A stretch of DNA of 6,133 bases from the NCBI GenBank assembly GCA_028693695.1, contig JAQUUV010000076.1, positions 1-6,133 on the forward strand. Reading direction: 5' to 3'. Shown here in pieces: positions 5,513-6,133 of this stretch. The DNA is from Syntrophomonas sp. Its GTDB lineage: Bacteria > Bacillota > Syntrophomonadia > Syntrophomonadales > Syntrophomonadaceae. Below the pieces are notes generated by a model. The model was not told the DNA's origin and did not search any database. It was given only the letters and a program-made list of their open reading frames with translations. Each line of letters opens with the position of its first letter. Position 1 is the stretch's first letter. Made by a program: the position numbers and the translations under genes.

Positions 5513-6125
5513 TGATCATACCATGGTTAGGGAAGGTTTAAGAAAACTGCTTCAAACCGATGAAAGTCTTGAGATTATCGCTGAAGTGGGGGATGGACAG
5601 GGCGCTATCAACGTGGCTCGCAAAGAGAAACCAGACATAATATTGATGGATATAAATATGCCCGGCACTAATGGTCTGGCCGCTACACTGATTATCAAGA
5701 AGGAGATGCCCGCCACCAAAGTAATAGCGGTCACTATATATGAGGATGAAGAAGTAGTCGAGATGGTAAAGGCTGGAGTATCCGCTTACATATTAAAGGA
5801 TGTGGCCGGCAGTGAACTCATTAGCACTATACATAAGGTCATGGCTGGTGAGGTAGTGATACACCCTCGCGTTGCCAAAAGGTTAATCAAGGAGTTAATC
5901 CGCAATGAAAATAAAAAAGATGAAATTAAACTAACCAGACGGGAAAAAGATGTGCTGACCCTCTTAGTTCAGGGTAGCAGCAATAAAAACATTGCCGATA
6001 TTATGTTTATAAGTGAGAAAACGGTAAAAAATCACCTAACCAGTATTTTCAGGAAGCTGGGTGTCAAAGATCGAACTCAGGCTGCCGTTTATGCCCTGAA
6101 AAACCACATGGTGGAAGCAGATTAA
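5484..6125 (+). CDS. degU: DegU-like response regulator, NarL/FixJ (LuxR) family
   Basis: This DNA-binding response regulator is the presumed partner of the adjacent DegS-like kinase. The start is GTG 5484, inside the end of degS, with GGGAGG (5472-5477) six bases upstream. It has 213 residues (Bacillus DegU has 229). The receiver domain (about 1-120) has the acidic pair Asp10-Asp11, phospho-acceptor Asp56 in LMDINMPG (54-61), Thr84 and Lys105 in ILKD, so it should be phosphorylatable. A linker of about 25 residues leads to the LuxR-type helix-turn-helix (about 148-206): LTRREKDVL, then the recognition segment EKTVKNHLTSIFRKLGV (178-194). In Bacillus, DegU controls exoenzymes, competence, motility and biofilm; the targets here are unknown. 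The stop is followed directly by GGAAG (6126-6130) at the window edge, a plausible ribosome binding site for a further gene. In Bacillus and relatives flagellar genes such as flgM lie downstream, but that is not visible here. Confidence 0.94.
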   Translation: MDKIRILIADDHTMVREGLRKLLQTDESLEIIAEVGDGQGAINVARKEKPDIILMDINMPGTNGLAATLIIKKEMPATKVIAVTIYEDEEVVEMVKAGVSAYILKDVAGSELISTIHKVMAGEVVIHPRVAKRLIKELIRNENKKDEIKLTRREKDVLTLLVQGSSNKNIADIMFISEKTVKNHLTSIFRKLGVKDRTQAAVYALKNHMVEAD

Positions 6126-6133
6126 GGAAGCAA

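Noticed and set aside
4438..5734. Several minus-strand open frames of 60-122 codons across degS and degU
   Set aside because: All are antisense shadows of two genes with complete kinase and receiver motifs; their composition is low-complexity Ser/Leu-rich.

Overview
This window looks like a chromosomal segment of a Gram-positive, clostridial-type Firmicute. The evidence is purine-rich AGGAGG-type ribosome binding sites, frequent GTG starts, a cytoplasmic DegS-type histidine kinase overlapping a DegU-type regulator, and a Bacillus/Clostridium-style UDP-GlcNAc 2-epimerase. The repeat style in the gaps suggests the Peptococcaceae/Syntrophomonadaceae neighbourhood, but that is only an impression. 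There is no rRNA, tRNA, CRISPR array, complete insertion sequence or phage gene.

Layout. Positions 936 down to 1 (minus strand) hold the first 312 codons of an exported S41 carboxyl-terminal processing protease with signal peptide, PDZ domain and complete Ser/Lys/Gln catalytic set; its C-terminus lies outside the window. Positions 937-1426 form a divergent intergenic region. It contains a probable protease promoter, a perfect 32-bp inverted repeat (1057-1136) of REP/MITE type, a patch of TCAGTG-like motifs, and a sigma-A-type promoter for the rightward genes overlapped by a perfect 18-bp palindrome. Positions 1427-4050 carry wecB/mnaA (UDP-GlcNAc 2-epimerase) and an alpha-D-phosphohexomutase, probably one operon. 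Positions 4051-4309 hold a strong rho-independent terminator, a degenerate second copy of its hairpin, and a 127-bp near-symmetrical palindromic element between the two. Positions 4310-6125 carry degS and degU, overlapping by 29 bp.

How the genes fit together. The epimerase and the hexomutase supply activated or phosphorylated sugars for cell-surface polysaccharide or wall polymer synthesis. The protease acts outside the membrane. DegS-DegU is a phosphorelay that in Bacillus controls exoenzymes, motility and biofilm matrix. All four functions concern the cell surface or its regulation, but the only firm transcriptional links are wecB-pgm and degS-degU, which are separated by the terminator.

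No clearly new biological system is visible. The most notable points are the palindromic element lodged between two copies of a terminator hairpin, the palindrome lying across the wecB promoter, the nested inverted repeats upstream of the protease gene, and altered residues at the presumed allosteric site of the epimerase.
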